A stretch of DNA of 64,000 nucleotides from Thermicanus aegyptius DSM 12793 (GCF_000510645.1 NZ_KI783301.1:1432705-1496704), one strand, 5' to 3'. Positions 9,347-19,794 are shown, counted from the first letter of the stretch. Translations and numbers: made by a program. The notes: a model not told the origin generated them from the letters alone.

Positions 9347-9898
9347 ATGCGTAGTGAAAAAGAGAAAATGTTAGCCGGTCAATTTTATTATGCGGGGGAT
9401 GAAGAATTAGTAAAAGAAAGAGAGTATGCAAGAAATTTGCTCTTTGAGTTTAACCACACGAGACCAAGTGAAAAAGAGAAACGTATGGAAATCCTTAAGC
9501 AATTAATTATTGCAAAAGGTTCTTTTTATATTGAAGCCCCCTTTTATTGTGATTATGGATACAATATTATCGTTGGGGATAACTTTTATGCTAATTTTGG
9601 TTGTACTATCCTTGATGTGAATAAGGTTACGATTGGGGATCATGTACTTTTAGGTCCCAATGTTCAAATATATACCGCTACTCACCCTATTGATCCCGTG
9701 GAACGGCTTACCGGTAAAGAATTTTCTAAACCCATTTTTATAGGGAATAATGTTTGGATTGGCGGCGGAACCATAATCTGTCCAGGCGTGAAGATTGGTG
9801 ACCATGTCACCATTGGTGCTGGAAGTGTTGTTACCAAAGATATCCCAGATCATGTAGTTGCTGTAGGAAATCCTTGCAAGGTGATCAGAGAGATATAA
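9347..9898 (+). CDS. maa: Maltose/galactoside O-acetyltransferase-like protein
   Basis: Left-handed beta-helix (hexapeptide repeat) acetyltransferase, 183 aa, the usual length. It transfers acetyl from acetyl-CoA to sugars in the cytoplasm. It opens with the Mac domain (EKEKMLAGQFYYAGDEEL), followed by hexapeptide turns such as IGDHVLLGPNVQIYTATHP (catalytic His in ATHP) and NVWIGGG, and ends with VVAVGNPCKVIREI. ATG 9347 is chosen because AAGGAG ends seven bases before it; an upstream in-frame ATG at 9284 lacks a site. It is one of the few intact genes in a zone of decayed genes. Confidence 0.88.
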   Translation: MRSEKEKMLAGQFYYAGDEELVKEREYARNLLFEFNHTRPSEKEKRMEILKQLIIAKGSFYIEAPFYCDYGYNIIVGDNFYANFGCTILDVNKVTIGDHVLLGPNVQIYTATHPIDPVERLTGKEFSKPIFIGNNVWIGGGTIICPGVKIGDHVTIGAGSVVTKDIPDHVVAVGNPCKVIREI

Positions 9899-10000
9899 AG
9901 GAATTGAAAAGGTGCTGGAAGTAACTTTGGATACCACCCATGCAGGGACTCCATCTACCATGGGAACCAATTGGACGTTTTGAATCGTGAGGTGATTCAA

Positions 10001-10189
10001 ATGGCTAGGACATTCCCAGTAATTGTTGAACAGGACGAAAGCGGGTATTTTATCGTGTTGAAAGGAGGCGAACGGAGAGTTGACCTTCTGGTAGAAACGA
10101 CGATCCAGGGGGTCGATCGGCTCCGGGAAAATACAGAATTACCGCTAGAGAAGATTGAAGAATTGAAAAAGTCGTTAGAAAGGACATAA
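10001..10189 (+). CDS. Small HicB-like protein (possibly truncated antitoxin)
   Basis: A 62-aa reading frame starting at ATG 10001 behind GAGGTGA. The first ~18 residues (ARTFPVIVEQDESGYF) match the start of HicB-type antitoxins, but the usual PELPGC core is missing; a charged helical tail (PLEKIEELKKSLERT) follows. This may be a deletion derivative or a fusion. No HicA-like toxin gene is adjacent. The preceding 100 bp holds an open frame without a recognisable family. Confidence 0.4.
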   Translation: MARTFPVIVEQDESGYFIVLKGGERRVDLLVETTIQGVDRLRENTELPLEKIEELKKSLERT

Positions 10190-10208
10190 ACAACGAAGGA
10201 AATTATGT

Positions 10209-10249
10209 CTTTGATCGCATATTTTTGATTGCATATTTTTGATCGCATA
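10209..10249. repeat. Three tandem ~14-bp direct repeats
   Basis: The unit TTTTTGATCGCATA occurs at 10236-10249, as TTTTTGATTGCATA at 10222-10235, and shortened (CTTTGATCGCATA) at 10209-10221. The array lies just beyond the 3' end of panD. No function is apparent. Confidence 0.75.
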
Positions 10250-10256
10250 GAAAAAG

Positions 10257-10640
10257 TTAAGATAAATTGCCGTGGATCTCTCCTCGTTTAATCTGGGCGA
10301 TGCTGTTATCTTCGTTCATAAAGAGCAGAATGGGTTGGTGCTCACGGGCTTCTTTTTCCTCCATGAGAGCATAGGAGATGATGATGATCGTATCCCCGGG
10401 TTGAACGAGACGGGCGGCGGCTCCGTTAAGGCAGATGATCCCGGAGTGAGGCGGGCCCGGGATTACATAGGTTTCAAAACGGGCGCCGTTGTTGTTGTTG
10501 ACGATCTGTACTTGTTCATTTTCCAGAATATCGGCGGCTTCCATTAAATCTTTGGCGATGGTGACCGATCCGACGTAGTTCAGATTGGCCTCCGTTACTT
10601 TGGCGCGGTGTATTTTTGATTTCATCATGGTTCGGAACAT
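10257..10640 (-). CDS. panD: Aspartate 1-decarboxylase
   Basis: Makes beta-alanine from L-aspartate for pantothenate synthesis. 127 aa, a normal length. The self-cleavage site is visible as YVGSVTI (Gly24-Ser25); cleavage gives the catalytic pyruvoyl group on the new alpha subunit. Active-site [10 protein letters not shown] and NGAAARL are present. ATG follows AAGAGGTGAACGA. It lies 105 bp downstream of panC on the same strand, with a hairpin in the gap, so it may be partly uncoupled from panBC. Confidence 0.95.
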   Translation of the reverse strand: MFRTMMKSKIHRAKVTEANLNYVGSVTIAKDLMEAADILENEQVQIVNNNNGARFETYVIPGPPHSGIICLNGAAARLVQPGDTIIIISYALMEEKEAREHQPILLFMNEDNSIAQIKRGEIHGNLS

Positions 10641-10681
10641 CTTCGTTCACCTCTTACCATTCTGTCTGATAGGAGCATCTT

Positions 10682-10706
10682 ACACCCCCTGTTTTGACGG
10701 GGGTGT
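10682..10706. terminator. GC-rich hairpin between panC and panD
   Basis: ACACCCCC (10682-10689) pairs perfectly with GGGGGTGT (10699-10706) around a 9-nt loop. In the pan direction it is not followed by a T-run, so it is more likely an mRNA-processing or attenuating structure than a strong terminator. Confidence 0.5.
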
Positions 10707-10745
10707 TTATTGCATATAATGTAAGTTCTGAGCAATTTCTCCTTC

Positions 10746-11639
10746 TTAGGCTCCTCCATGTTCTCCTTCGTGTTTATGCATGTAGTGTAAATTTTGTGAG
10801 GGTTCCAAGAGAATGTTATCGATGAGACGGGTGGTCCCGAAACGGACAGCGACCGCTAGGATGGCGGGGTCAGTCACCTTGGTTACCTCATCAAGCGTCT
10901 TAAGGTGAACAAGGCGTACATATTCAATTTTCGCAGAGGGAGATTGTTCAATCTGCTCTTTTACCAGGTGAACCAAGGTATTTCCATCGATCTCTCCGTT
11001 TAAAAAAGCTTTCTCCGCTCGACGCAGCGCCTTATAGAGGATGGGGGCTTCTCGCCTTTCCGCCGGAGAGAGATACACGTTGCGGGAGCTCATGGCTAAT
11101 CCGTCTTCTTCGCGAATGATGGGGCAGCGGACCACCTTGATGGGGAAGTTGAGATCGGTTACCATCTGTTCGATAATCCGTACCTGCTGAATATCTTTTT
11201 GGCCGAAAAAGGCTTCATCCGGCTCGATGATGTGAAAGAGTTTTGAGACGACGGTGGCTACGCCGCGAAAGTGTCCGGGGCGGGTTAGGCCGCAGAGGGT
11301 GTCGGAGAGTTTCTCCACCGTTACATAGGTCAGGGATTTTTCCGGATACATCTCTTCGACCGAGGGGGCGAAGATGGCGTCTACCCCCGCTTCATCGGCT
11401 AATTTCTCATCCCGCTTCAGATCGCGGGGATAGCGGGCGTAATCCTCATTGGGTCCAAACTGAAGGGGGTTTACGAAGATGCTAAGGACCACGTAGTTTC
11501 CTCTCTCCTTCGCTTGACGGATCAGGGAGAGGTGCCCTTCGTGGAGGTATCCCATGGTGGGGACGAGCCCGATTTGTCTTCCTTTTTTCTTCTCTTCGTT
11601 TATATGATGACGGATCTCCCGGATGGTGGTAAAAATCAT
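10746..11639 (-). CDS. panC: Pantoate-beta-alanine ligase
   Basis: Condenses pantoate and beta-alanine with ATP in the cytoplasm. About 297 aa. Nucleotide-binding motifs include [14 protein letters not shown] near the N-terminus, [13 protein letters not shown], and the KMSKS-like AMSSRN. I place the start at 11639: its ATG overlaps the panB TGA (ATGA at 11639-11636), typical of translational coupling. An upstream in-frame codon would add 11 residues that are not family-like. A short His/Glu-rich tail follows the conserved core. Confidence 0.95.
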   Translation of the reverse strand: MIFTTIREIRHHINEEKKKGRQIGLVPTMGYLHEGHLSLIRQAKERGNYVVLSIFVNPLQFGPNEDYARYPRDLKRDEKLADEAGVDAIFAPSVEEMYPEKSLTYVTVEKLSDTLCGLTRPGHFRGVATVVSKLFHIIEPDEAFFGQKDIQQVRIIEQMVTDLNFPIKVVRCPIIREEDGLAMSSRNVYLSPAERREAPILYKALRRAEKAFLNGEIDGNTLVHLVKEQIEQSPSAKIEYVRLVHLKTLDEVTKVTDPAILAVAVRFGTTRLIDNILLEPSQNLHYMHKHEGEHGGA

Positions 11640-12490
11640 GCGTTTTCCATCTCCTTTAGCAATCGTTGCCATTCTTCTTTTTTCATGGTGTAAGTCTGTT
11701 CTGGGGTGGGAAATTGCCCGTTCCGAACCTCATTTGCGAATGCCCGGATTCCTTCCACCATGATGCGGTTTACGTCTGCATATCTTTTCACGAATTTGGC
11801 GACATGTCCTTGATGGATGCCAAGTAGATCGTGCATGACCAAGACTTGCCCGTCACAACCTGGTCCCGCTCCGATGCCGATGGTAGGGATGGATAAACGG
11901 CTTGTGATCCAGGCGGCCAGTTCGCCGGGTACAGACTCCAGAACGAGAGCAAAACATCCTGCTTCTTCGAGACGAAGGGCATCGTCGATGATCCGTTTTG
12001 CTCCCTCGGCTTCGCGTCCTTGAACTTTAAATCCCCCAAGGAGGTTAACGGATTGGGGCGTTAAACCGAGGTGTCCCATCACGGGGATTTGGGCTTCTAC
12101 CAATTGACGGATGGTAGGGATTCTCTCTCTGCCCCCCTCTAGTTTTACCGCATCTGCCCCCCCTTCTTGCAGGAGGCGGCCTGCATTTCGGATCGCTTCG
12201 GCAACGGTGACGTGGTAGGATAGAAAGGGCATGTCGGTGACGATCATCGTCTCTTTTGCCCCTCGGCGAACGGCTTTGGTATGATGGATCATATCCTCCA
12301 TCGTAACAGGCAACGTGGTCTCATATCCTAAGACGACCATGCCCAGGGAATCGCCCACGAGGATTACATCTACCCCGGCTTCTTCGGCTGCCTTAGCCCC
12401 CGGATAATCGTATGCGGTGATCATGACAATGTGTTCCGCTTCTTTTTTCATTTGTTGTAAGGATGAAGTGGTTGCCTTTTGTCTTGTCAT
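11636..12490 (-). CDS. panB: 3-methyl-2-oxobutanoate hydroxymethyltransferase
   Basis: First dedicated enzyme of pantothenate synthesis: adds a hydroxymethyl group from methylene-tetrahydrofolate to ketoisovalerate. 284 aa, TIM barrel. Conserved strings include [25 protein letters not shown], the Mg-binding Asp residues, [10 protein letters not shown] and [15 protein letters not shown]. It is the first gene of panB-panC-panD and is preceded by a long leader that can form several stems, suggesting post-transcriptional control. Confidence 0.96.
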   Translation of the reverse strand: MTRQKATTSSLQQMKKEAEHIVMITAYDYPGAKAAEEAGVDVILVGDSLGMVVLGYETTLPVTMEDMIHHTKAVRRGAKETMIVTDMPFLSYHVTVAEAIRNAGRLLQEGGADAVKLEGGRERIPTIRQLVEAQIPVMGHLGLTPQSVNLLGGFKVQGREAEGAKRIIDDALRLEEAGCFALVLESVPGELAAWITSRLSIPTIGIGAGPGCDGQVLVMHDLLGIHQGHVAKFVKRYADVNRIMVEGIRAFANEVRNGQFPTPEQTYTMKKEEWQRLLKEMENA

Positions 12491-12554
12491 TGGGTGCCGC
12501 CCCTTCCCTTCTTTTTTCTCTCTTATTACCCAGGACAGACGGAGAGCGTTTGGT

Positions 12555-12690
12555 GTTGAACGGCAGAACTCCCGACGGCGGAAATGCTCCTAGATTCCTA
12601 AGGCATTAGCCGAGTGGAGTCTCTCGTGGAGTTCACGTCAGAAGTTTAGAATAAAAATGGAGGGATGAACCGAACATTCTAAACGGAATT
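12555..12690 (-). ncRNA. Structured panB leader (candidate pan-motif-like cis element)
   Basis: Upstream of panB (minus strand), GAACTCC/GGAGTTC arms (12628-12634 and 12566-12572) enclose two further possible stems: CGAG/CTCG and a CCTTAG/CTAGG hairpin. Further out, GTTTAGAAT/ATTCTAAAC arms (12644-12652, 12676-12684) form another repeat, and a TATAAT-like -10 lies close by at about 12690. Known pan-motif RNAs precede panB in Bacillota; I see structure and position but cannot verify the consensus. Confidence 0.35.
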
Positions 12691-12858
12691 ATATCAAATG
12701 TTCGTCGGAATAGGAATGAGATCGTTGCACTAGAGATCGAAGCCTGCGGCCTGTATAGTGTATTATGGAAAGGATTAAAAACTCGAAGGGAGAAAGCACC
12801 GATTTTGGCCGTAACTTGGTAGAACAATTTATGAGTGAGTGTCGGAAAGGAAGGTACG

Positions 12859-13989
12859 ATGGATAGGACAAACAGACAAGAGATCAGTCCCGCCTACGAT
12901 CCGTGGGAATCGATCCATCACCGCATCGCGCATGGACGGGATCTGCTCACCAGCGTGGAATTTACCGTCACACATCAGTGTAACTTGCGCTGTGAGCATT
13001 GTGCGGTGGGGGAGGATTTACTTGTGGGAGAGCCGGATGGGAGAATTCCTCTTCACCTCTTGTTGGAGAGGCTTGATGAAATAGAGCATCTTGAGACGAT
13101 CAGCATCACCGGAGGGGAACCTCTGTTTAATCATGAGATGGTTAGGGATTATGTGGTTCCTTTACTGCGGTATGCCCATAACCGGGGTGCGAAGACGCAG
13201 CTGAATTCGAACCTGACGCTTGCGTTGGATCGGTATGAGGAGATTCTTCCCTTTCTAGATGTGATGCACATTTCGTTTAATTATGTCTCTGCCGAAGATT
13301 TTTATCGGATTACCTTTGCCCGGATGCCCCATAAAGTTTCTTATTCCCAGGCGGAAAAAATCTTTCATCGGCTTGTGGAGAATACTCGCAAGTTGGCGGA
13401 TATGGGGGTTTTCGTGTCGGCCGAGTCGATGATCAGTATTCGGACGAAGGAGAAGATTTGCGAGATTCACAGGTGGGTCTATGAGATGGGGTGCCGAAGG
13501 CATGAGGTTCACCCCTTGTATCCCAGCGATTTCGCGAGGGATATGCCTCTGTTATCTTTGGAGGAATTAAGGGATGCGTATCATAGACTGCTCGATGCTC
13601 ATATTCCCAACCTGTGGATCTTGTTCGGCACTTTGCCCTTTTATCCCTGCAGTGGGATTGATGAGGATCTCCAATTGATCAAGAGGATTCATCGGACGCC
13701 TCATGTGACGGTTAGGAACGACCCGGATGGGCATATTCGCTTAAATGTGAATGTTTTTTCCGGGGATGTGATTGTGACCGATTTTGGTGATGTGGGTCCT
13801 CTGGGGAATGTAAAGGAGGACCGCCTGGAGGACTGCCTTCTTCGCTGGCAGTCGCATGAACTCTTTCGCCCGTATCGTTGTTTCTGTCCCCAGTCCCGTT
13901 GCAATGGACCTAGTCTGTTGGTGGCAAAGACCTATTATCCGGATGTAGATTTTTCCGTGAGGAAAGGAATCTCGATTTCTTCCGATTAA
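12859..13989 (+). CDS. yfkAB: Radical SAM protein, YfkAB type
   Basis: About 376 aa. The radical SAM cluster motif is CNLRCEHC (CxxxCxxC) near residue 40, in SVEFTVTHQC. A second Cys-rich motif, CFCPQSRC, near the C-terminus is the CxCxxxxC signature naming this family. It should bind one or more Fe-S clusters; the substrate is unknown. ATG 12859 is preferred because AAGGAAGG sits just ahead; a GTG at 12835 is in frame. It stands alone, divergent from panB. Confidence 0.85.
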   Translation: MDRTNRQEISPAYDPWESIHHRIAHGRDLLTSVEFTVTHQCNLRCEHCAVGEDLLVGEPDGRIPLHLLLERLDEIEHLETISITGGEPLFNHEMVRDYVVPLLRYAHNRGAKTQLNSNLTLALDRYEEILPFLDVMHISFNYVSAEDFYRITFARMPHKVSYSQAEKIFHRLVENTRKLADMGVFVSAESMISIRTKEKICEIHRWVYEMGCRRHEVHPLYPSDFARDMPLLSLEELRDAYHRLLDAHIPNLWILFGTLPFYPCSGIDEDLQLIKRIHRTPHVTVRNDPDGHIRLNVNVFSGDVIVTDFGDVGPLGNVKEDRLEDCLLRWQSHELFRPYRCFCPQSRCNGPSLLVAKTYYPDVDFSVRKGISISSD

Positions 13990-14001
13990 ACCGATTCACG
14001 C

Positions 14002-14386
14002 ATGATTAAACTCATAGAGAAAAAACACTCTCTTCTTCACCTTGCTTTTCATTCCTTCTGTGGTCGGGAGGGGGAGATTTTGCTCGCACCCCTGGATGTT
14101 CATTTTGATCAAGAGAACATCGTACGGCCGGACCTCATTTACATCAGACTCGAACGTATGGAGATCATCCGGGACGGTTATGTATTTGGCGTGCCGGACC
14201 TTGTGATGGAAATCATGTCGGAAAGCACGGGAAAAAGGGGTAAGACGATTAAAAAGTTATACGAACGTTTCGGCGTGAAGGAATACTGGGTGGTCGATCC
14301 TGTGTATCGCCTTGTGGAGCCATTTATGCTGGACAATGGCCGCTATTTGTTGGAGGCCATTTTGACCGAACAGGATAGACGAACAA
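14002..14386 (+). pseudogene. Truncated Uma2-family copy fused to foreign sequence
   Basis: From about 14034 the reading frame is nearly identical in DNA to the intact Uma2-family gene at 15161-15727. It lacks that gene's first ~45 codons and one Lys codon in the KTIKK run, and stops matching right after the shared TEQDR. The PD-(D/E)XK-like residues (PDLIYI, VPDLVMEIMS, KEYWVVDP) remain. Both ends are replaced by unrelated sequence, so it is a recombination remnant. Confidence 0.75.
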
Positions 14387-14387
14387 T

Positions 14388-14873
14388 TTGGGCATCCACA
14401 AGTTTGACTTGATCCGTTTTCTTCTGGAGGAGGATGTGGCGGAGGTATCCGCCTTTCGGGGAACGTTGGATAAGAAATATCCGGATGGGTCTCCTGTGAA
14501 TGTGAGCGATAATATGGTGGCCATTCTGCGGATGAAATCGGGAGTGTTAGGAACGGCCACCTTTAGTTGGACCTATTATGGAAATGAGGAGAACGGTACC
14601 ATCCTCTACGGGGATGAGGGGGTGATGCGCATCTATGAAGATCCGGTCTACTCGATTCGCATCGAGAAGCGAAACGGCGAGAGGATCGATTATAAAGTGG
14701 ATGCCATCCAGACGAATGACAATCAGACGAAGAGCGGGGTAATCGACGCCTTCGTGGAGAGCGTCTTAAGCGGAACCCCTTCTCCGGTGACGGGGGAGGA
14801 CGGGCTGAAGGCGCTCCAAATCGTCCTCGCCGCCATCGAATCCGCCGATACGGGGAGACACGTGGTTCTTTGA
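14388..14873 (+). pseudogene. C-terminal fragment of a Gfo/Idh/MocA-family oxidoreductase
   Basis: 161 codons open from MGIHKFDLIRFLL, which in intact family members follows the NAD-binding domain and the (D)xGIHxxD motif. The Rossmann domain with its GxGxxG motif is entirely missing. The fragment begins directly at the broken end of the Uma2 copy, with a frame change across the junction. The C-terminal half (TATFSWTYYGNEENGTILYG ... GLKALQIVLAAIESA) is otherwise well preserved. It is unlikely to be catalytic without the NAD domain. Confidence 0.75.
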
Positions 14874-15160
14874 ATCATAAAATCGATAGTCTCTACTTAC
14901 CATGCTCCCGTTTGCGTCTAGTTTGTCCCATTGGCAATCTAGACGCATTTGTGTTCCTTGTATTTTGATTGGAATTATGACAAAATAAGGTTACGAATGA
15001 CGCGAGGCGGTTTCAATGCCTCAGATAGGACCGATTACTCATTTAAGAAACACTAATTAATTTCAGAATTATACATAAAAATGAAGAGCTTTATGACGCC
15101 TGTAATTATCTGGATATTTTTAGGATGAAGATCAGACGAAGGGCGGGAAGGTGATATGGT
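14874..15160. other. AT-rich gap between MocA fragment and intact Uma2 gene
   Basis: No reading frame with a recognisable family and no strong hairpin with T-tract is seen. It probably carries the promoter for the Uma2-type gene, but no convincing -35/-10 pair was identified. Confidence 0.4.
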
Positions 15161-15727
15161 TTGAGCCATGACAAGACATCGAAAAGAGATAATAGCATCA
15201 AAGAACAGCAGGGCGATTACGAGATTTCCGAGCGTTATGAAATCATTAATGGTATTCGCTATGATTTCTTATCTTCTCCTAAATATGTTCACCAGAAATT
15301 GCTATCGAATTTGCACCTTGCTTTTCATTCCGCCTGTGGTAGTGAGGGGGAGATTTTGCTCGCACCCTTGGATGTTCATTTTGATGAAGAGAACATCGTA
15401 CAGCCGGACCTCATTTACATCAGACGTGAACGTATGGAGATCATCCGGGATGGTTATATATTCGGCGTGCCGGATCTTGTAGTGGAAATCATGTCGGAAA
15501 GCACGGGAAAAAGGGATAAAACGATCAAAAAAAAGTTGTACGAACGGTTCGGCGTGAAGGAATATTGGGTGGTCGATCCGGTGTACCGCCTTGTGGAGCA
15601 ATTTGTGCTGGACAACGGACGCTATCTGCTGGAGGCCATTTTGACCGAACAGGATAGATTAAATGCGCGGACGGTTCATTGTCTCACGCTAGATTTGAAG
15701 GAAATATTCCCGCAGGAAGATCAATAG
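15161..15727 (+). CDS. Uma2-family endonuclease-like protein
   Basis: 188 aa, PD-(D/E)XK fold family (DUF820/Uma2), common as scattered paralogues; the biological role is unclear. Conserved elements are YEIINGIRYDF, PLDVHF, QPDLIYI, VPDLVVEIMS with the catalytic Asp/Glu, the Lys-rich KTIKKKLYERFGVKEYW and VVDP. TTG start with AAGGTGA six bases ahead. It is the intact partner of the truncated copy about 1.2 kb upstream. Confidence 0.8.
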   Translation: MSHDKTSKRDNSIKEQQGDYEISERYEIINGIRYDFLSSPKYVHQKLLSNLHLAFHSACGSEGEILLAPLDVHFDEENIVQPDLIYIRRERMEIIRDGYIFGVPDLVVEIMSESTGKRDKTIKKKLYERFGVKEYWVVDPVYRLVEQFVLDNGRYLLEAILTEQDRLNARTVHCLTLDLKEIFPQEDQ

Positions 15728-15965
15728 ATGCAAAAGATGGCACAAATGAAGTAATCTCCTGACTCGAAACTCCTGAATTTTGCCCATCAGCTAGGGATTT
15801 TTTTTTATGAGCGGATTTTTATTTCCAAAAGTTTTTTGAATGAGATGGGATGTAGTTCCAAAAAGGTGAATCTTATCGTCTACGGGTAGAACGAAGCGGT
15901 TTGGCGGAGAGATCGGACTGCGGCTTCGTGAAGAGAGGTGTGTGCATTCCAGACCAAATCTTCTC

Positions 15966-17202
<1,237 letters not shown>

Positions 17203-17224
17203 CGGTGGGAAGGAAGAGATTCGG

Positions 17225-18136
17225 ATGAAGGTGATCCAGGATATCCGTGAATTGATCGGCAACACGCCGCTCCTGCAATTGAACCATATCGGCGTACCCT
17301 CTAAGGTTAAGCTGTATGCGAAGCTGGAATTCGTAAATCCCGGCGGCAGCGTGAAGGATCGCATCGGCATGGAGATGCTGAGGCGGGCGAGGGAAGAGGG
17401 GCAGATACGCCCCGGTTCGGTCATCATCGAACCGACGGCGGGAAATACCGGTTTGGGCTTAGCCATAGCCGCCCTCCATGAAGGATACCGCCTTCTTCTC
17501 ATCGTACCGGAAAAATTTTCTCAGGAAAAACAGATCCTGATGAGAGCGTTGGGAGCGGAGATCATCCATGTTCCGGAGGAAGAGGGAATCGAGGGGGCGA
17601 TCGCCAAGGCGGAAGAGCTTCACCGGCAGATCCCCGATTCCTATATCCCTAACCAATTTCGGAACTTGGCCAATGTAGAGGCGCATCGTAAGACCGGAGA
17701 GGAGATCTACCGGCAGCTCAATGGGAAGGTTGATTTTTTTGTAGCCGGAGCAGGATCGGGAGGGACCTTTACGGGAATCGTTTCTTATCTGAAGGAGCAG
17801 AATCCCGATTTGAGAGCCGTATTGGCCGACCCCTACGGGTCGACCCTCGGAGGGGGGGAGAGCGGTTCGTACCGGATCGAAGGGATTGGAAATCATTTTA
17901 TTCCCGATGTATTTGATGCCGCTCTGGTGGACGAGGTGATCAAGGTTTCCGATGAAGAAGCTTTCGAATACGTAAAGCGGCTCGCCCGAGAGGAAGGGCT
18001 ATTCGTCGGTTCCTCTTCCGGAGCCAATATGGCGGCTGCGGTTAGGCTGGCGGAACGGGAAGGGATTTCCGGCAATATGGTAACCGTTTTTTCCGACCGG
18101 AGCGAACGGTATTTCAGTAAAAACATTTATGGGTGA
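17225..18136 (+). CDS. mccA: Cystathionine beta-synthase / cysteine synthase family
   Basis: PLP-dependent enzyme joining homocysteine with an activated serine (O-acetylserine in the B. subtilis homologue) to give cystathionine. 303 aa. The PLP lysine is in NPGGSVKDR near residue 42; the phosphate loop appears as GSGGTFTG and the substrate loop as EPTAGNTGLG. Together with the upstream lyase it converts homocysteine to cysteine. A plain cysteine synthase cannot be excluded by sequence alone; the context favours MccA. Confidence 0.85.
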   Translation: MKVIQDIRELIGNTPLLQLNHIGVPSKVKLYAKLEFVNPGGSVKDRIGMEMLRRAREEGQIRPGSVIIEPTAGNTGLGLAIAALHEGYRLLLIVPEKFSQEKQILMRALGAEIIHVPEEEGIEGAIAKAEELHRQIPDSYIPNQFRNLANVEAHRKTGEEIYRQLNGKVDFFVAGAGSGGTFTGIVSYLKEQNPDLRAVLADPYGSTLGGGESGSYRIEGIGNHFIPDVFDAALVDEVIKVSDEEAFEYVKRLAREEGLFVGSSSGANMAAAVRLAEREGISGNMVTVFSDRSERYFSKNIYG

Positions 18137-18147
18137 GGGAGGGGAGG

Positions 18148-18807
18148 ATGATGCAGGATCCTGTTCGTTTCCAAGAGATTTTTAATCAGTGGGCAGAGAC
18201 CTATGATGAATTCGTGTACAGTAACGAGGGGGAGTATGCAGAAGTTTTCCAAGGATATGACCGCATCCTGGAGAGGACGGTGGAACTTCTCGGGCAAAAG
18301 CCGGGAGATACGATTCTGGATATTGGCGCAGGGACGGGAAATCTGGCTTATGTCGCTTGGAAGAAGGGATATCGGGTGATTCCCATCGAACCGAACCAAG
18401 CGATGCGGGCAAAGGGAGAGAAGAAGTACCCTGAACTTCCTTTTCAAGATGGGAATTTTTTAGATCTTCCTTTCCCCGATGGGTCCGTTCAGGGAATCAT
18501 CAGCAGTTATGCTTTTCATCATTTGACGGATGAAGAAAAGGGGGAGGCGATACTTCTCTTTCGCCGGCTCTTGTCCCACGGGGGAAGGGTGGTCATCGCC
18601 GATACCATGTACGAACGTGAAGAGGTGAAGGAGAGTCTGCTCAAGGAAGCAAGGGCCAAAGGGTTCAGGAATCTGGCGGAAGATTTGGAGCGGGAGTTTT
18701 ACTCCACCCATGCGGTCCTTCGTTCTCTTTTCGAACAGGCGGGTTTCTCCGTATCTTTTGAGCCGATGAACCGCTTCGTATGGATATTGCAGGCGGAAAA
18801 AAGATGA
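18148..18807 (+). CDS. yrrT: Class I SAM-dependent methyltransferase, YrrT-like
   Basis: About 219 aa. The SAM-binding glycine loop is DIGAGTGNLAYVA, followed by PIEPNQAM (acidic end of beta-2) and a late FHHLTD stretch typical of YrrT-like proteins. In B. subtilis yrrT lies with mtnN, mccA and mccB. Here mtnN (the SAH/MTA nucleosidase) is absent from the cluster. Start at 18148 follows a GGGAGGGGAGG purine tract that overlaps the mccA stop, indicating coupling. The methyl acceptor is not known. Confidence 0.8.
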   Translation: MMQDPVRFQEIFNQWAETYDEFVYSNEGEYAEVFQGYDRILERTVELLGQKPGDTILDIGAGTGNLAYVAWKKGYRVIPIEPNQAMRAKGEKKYPELPFQDGNFLDLPFPDGSVQGIISSYAFHHLTDEEKGEAILLFRRLLSHGGRVVIADTMYEREEVKESLLKEARAKGFRNLAEDLEREFYSTHAVLRSLFEQAGFSVSFEPMNRFVWILQAEKR

Positions 18808-18897
18808 TCCCCATTTGCCTCCCAAATAGGCTTATTTCCCATACACCTTCTAGGCTCTCACACATAACGTGAAAAGAGAAAGCCTAAGGAGGTTATC

Positions 18898-19716
18898 GTG
18901 GTGTCTGACTCGGCATATCGTCAATCCGCTTCGTTTGAACACCGCTTTTGGTTACAGATATTGGGGGATCACAGCCGTTTTATTTTTCATTCCTTCTCTC
19001 CGAAGGAAGTCCATCTGGTTCAACGAGCCGGCCACTTGCTTCGAACATTTGATGCTTTATTGGAGGATGCCCGTCGGTCTCTTGCGGATGAAGAGCTGGT
19101 TTCTCTAAGCTGGAATAGTCTCCGCTCGGCCCAGGAACTAAGGGATTTTAAATTGGAACTGATCAAGCGTCATCTGGTAGGAAACGTATCGATCAACCTC
19201 CCGCCCACTTTTCTCAACCATATGGTGAATGAGCTTGAGGAATATCTGCGCATTCTTCGTGATTTAACCATTGGGGAGGTTCCCCGGGAGGTTCATCCTG
19301 TTCATCACCATTTGTTGTGGCTTTCCGATGCAGCAGGGCATTCCGCCACGATGACCGATCTCTTTGATCCCACGGAAAAAAACGTAAAGAAGAAGAGCGA
19401 GCAGTTTACTCAGCAGTTTGAGCATTTTTATTTAAAAGCGGTGGAACTGGCCGGGTATCTTCGTACTCATCTCGCCCATTTCCCGGCACTCAACCGTTTT
19501 AATCATGACGTGGAGCTGGAGATAAAACTCTTCCAAACCTTTTTGTCCGAGTTGGAAGAGTTGCGGTTAAACGATGAGGCGCTTGGGGTATTCGATCCGT
19601 TAATGGCCGATCATATGTTTAGGGAAGAGTGTTATTATTTGACGAAACTTTCTCAAAGCGCCCATGTGAAACAGCCCGTTTGCGATCCTGCGAAGCCAAG
19701 GGTGGAAACGGAGTAA
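18898..19716 (+). CDS. DUF2935 family protein
   Basis: 272 aa, mostly helical. Two related halves begin with the pattern FEHRFWLQILGDHSRFIFH and HHHLLWLSDAAGHSATMTD; these His/Glu/Asp-rich repeats suggest metal binding in a helical bundle. Known in Bacilli and Clostridia without an assigned function. GTG start behind a strong AAGGAGGT. Single-gene unit followed by a terminator. Confidence 0.8.
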   Translation: MVSDSAYRQSASFEHRFWLQILGDHSRFIFHSFSPKEVHLVQRAGHLLRTFDALLEDARRSLADEELVSLSWNSLRSAQELRDFKLELIKRHLVGNVSINLPPTFLNHMVNELEEYLRILRDLTIGEVPREVHPVHHHLLWLSDAAGHSATMTDLFDPTEKNVKKKSEQFTQQFEHFYLKAVELAGYLRTHLAHFPALNRFNHDVELEIKLFQTFLSELEELRLNDEALGVFDPLMADHMFREECYYLTKLSQSAHVKQPVCDPAKPRVETE

Positions 19717-19763
19717 GAACTCCAATATTTGTTTTTACAATGACGTGGATAACAATCCGTATT

Positions 19764-19794
19764 CTCATATCCATTCAGGATATGGGATTTTTTT
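19764..19794 (+). terminator. Rho-independent terminator after the DUF2935 gene
   Basis: CATATCC (19766-19772), a 5-nt loop and GGATATG (19778-19784) are followed by a run of seven T. It ends the plus-strand unit before the convergent glycan cluster. Confidence 0.8.

Noticed and set aside
9650-10000. Minus-strand frame opposite the acetyltransferase
   Set aside because: Antisense to a well-supported gene, with no family signal.
14719-15150. Similar CAGACGAAG(A/G)GCGGG strings in the MocA fragment and before the Uma2 gene
   Set aside because: The match is under 20 bp and not extended on either side; it may be chance or a tiny duplication.
15728-15965. SAM (S-box) riboswitch or T-box before mccB
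   Set aside because: No S-box or T-box core motifs; a short leader after a clear promoter leaves no room.
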